A stretch of 64,000 nt of DNA, taken from Eurosta solidaginis (Eukaryota > Arthropoda > Insecta > Diptera > Tephritidae). Position numbers and translations under genes: made by a program. Below are positions 62,757 to 64,000 of the stretch, piece after piece (position 1 is the stretch's first letter; each line of letters begins with the position of its first letter). Location: positions 238,452,978 to 238,516,977 of the forward strand of contig NC_090320.1 of the NCBI RefSeq assembly GCF_040869045.1, given 5' to 3'. The notes below the pieces were generated by a model. It made no database searches and was not told the origin of the DNA. It saw only the letters and a program-made list of their open reading frames with translations.

Positions 62757-64000
62757 AAGTTAAAGTTAATGTTAAAGTTAAAGTTAAAGTTAAAGTTAAA
62801 GTTAAAGTTAAAGTTAAAGTTAAAGTTAAAATTAAAGTTAAAGTTGAAGTTAAAGTTGAAGTTAAAGTTAAAGTTAAAATTAAAGTTAAAGTTAAAGTGA
62901 ATGTTAAAGATAAAGATAAAGTTAAAGTTAAAGTTAAAAATAAAGTTAAAGTTAAAGTTAAAGTTAAGGTTGAAGTTAAAGTTAAAGCTAAAGTTAAAAT
63001 TAAGGTTAAAATTAAAGTTAAAGTTAAAGATAAGGTTAAAGTTAAAGTTGAAGTTAAAGTTAAAGTTAAAGTAAAAGTTAAAGTTAAAGTTAAAGTTAAA
63101 GTTAAAATTAAAGTTAAAGTTAAAGTTAAGTTAAAGTTAAAGTTAAAATGAAAGTTAAAGTTAAAGTTAAGGTTAAAGTTAAAGTTAAAGTTAAAGTTAA
63201 AATGAAAGTTAAAGTTAAAGTCAAAGTTAAAGTTAAAGTTAAGGTTCAAGTTAAAGTTAAAGTTAAAGTTAAAGTTAAAATTAAAGTTAAAGTTAAAGTT
63301 AAAGCAAAAGTTAAAGTTAAAATTAAAGTTAAAGTGAATGTTAAAGTTAAAGCGAAAGTTAAAGTTAAAGTTAAAGTTAAAAATAAAGTTAAAGTTAAAT
63401 TTAAAATGAAAGGTAAAGTTAAAGTTAAAGTCAAAGTTAAAATTAAAGTTAAGGTTAAAGTTAAAGTTATAGTTAAGGTTAAAGTAAAGTTAAAGTTGAA
63501 GTTAAAGTTAAAATGAATGTTAAAGTTAAAGTTAATGTTAAAAATAAAGTTAAAGTTAAAGTGAATGTTAAAGTTAAAGTTAAAAATAAAGTTAAAGTTA
63601 AAATGAAAGTTAAAGTTAAAGTTAAGGTTAAAGTTAAAGTTAAAGTTAAAGTTAAAGTCAAAGTTAAAGTTAAAGTTAAGTTAAAGTTAAAGTTAAAATG
63701 AAAGTTAAAGTTAAAGTTAAGGTTAAAGTTAAAGTTAAAGTTAAAATGAAAGTTAAAGTTAAAGTCACAGTTAAAGTTAAAGTTAAAGTTAAGTTAAAGT
63801 TAAAGTTAAAATGAAAGTTAAAGTTAAAGTTAAGGTTAAAGTTAAAGTTAAAGTTAAAATGAAAGTTAAAGTTAAAGTCAAAGTTAAAGTTAAAGTTAAG
63901 GTTCAAGTTAAAGTTAAAGTTAAAGTTAAAATTAAAGTTAAAGTTAAAGCAAAAGTTAAAGTTAAAATTAAAGTTAAAGTGAATGTTAAAGTTAAAGTGA
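62757..64000. repeat. (AAAGTT)n satellite, part right of LINE C, with higher-order structure
   Basis: At least 1.24 kb, running off the window. Variants (AAAATG, AAAGTC, AAGGTT, 5-mer AAGTT) recur in a fixed order. The word TTAAGTTAAAG followed by AAAATGAAAG is found at about 63,126, 63,677 and 63,790. The 63,126-63,350 pattern returns at 63,790-64,000. All long open frames here are artefacts of the hexamer. Confidence 0.93.

Noticed and set aside
1..64000. Bacterial-type features (operons, ribosome binding sites, terminators, origins)
   Set aside because: All recognisable elements are those of a fly genome. Nothing supports such features.

Overview
The window reads as repeat-dense, non-genic chromatin of a dipteran, most probably a tephritid fruit fly. 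The AT-rich background, R1-clade and jockey/CR1-like LINEs, Ty3/gypsy and hAT elements, and abundant DINE-1/Helentron-like repeats with GTCC microsatellites all point to a higher fly. The genus is inference. I see no intact host gene. The only host-gene material is several broken copies of a trypsin-like serine protease homologue (SPH) and one unrecognised coding fragment.

Layout. 1-9,345 is AT-rich unique DNA with old repeats: a dispersed repeat plus LINE tail at 2.37-3.17 kb, a TATCGAT-rich array at 5.23-5.6 kb, and a LINE (LINE A, minus) at 7.34-9.35 kb split by a tRNA-derived SINE and a fold-back element. 9,387-13,285 holds DINE-like elements with a 130-bp tandem array. About 11.45-30.14 kb is a long segment largely repeated at 37.49-52.48 kb (copies 1 and 2). 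It carries a SINE, an orphan coding fragment, an inverted repeat whose arms each carry an SPH pseudogene, a truncated Ty3/gypsy element (gypsy B, minus), and a LINE (LINE B, minus) interrupted by a SINE, a DINE-like element and a hAT element; the hAT is itself interrupted by a deletion-derivative gypsy (gypsy C, plus). Copy 1 alone carries a domain-shuffled gypsy fragment at 14.33-15.97 kb. Between the copies (33.4-37.2 kb) lie a mini-me-like element with fourteen ~129-bp units and a Helitron helicase fragment. 52.5-56.35 kb has DINE pieces, a LINE RNase H fragment and a third SPH start in opposite orientation. 56.78-57.23 kb has two small inverted-repeat elements. 57.26-64.0 kb is a hexamer (AAAGTT)n satellite into which a nearly complete two-ORF R1-clade LINE (LINE C, minus) is inserted.

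How the parts relate. Insertion order can be read from the nesting, with target duplications supporting the hAT (8 bp TCTACATG), gypsy C (4 bp ATAT) and one SINE (13 bp). The left junction of the 37.5-52.5 kb copy lies in a SINE that looks chimeric, suggesting SINE-SINE recombination. The right junction is a 5-bp microhomology that fuses gag to a DINE sequence. The only coding capacity that looks nearly functional is the LINE C ORF pair.
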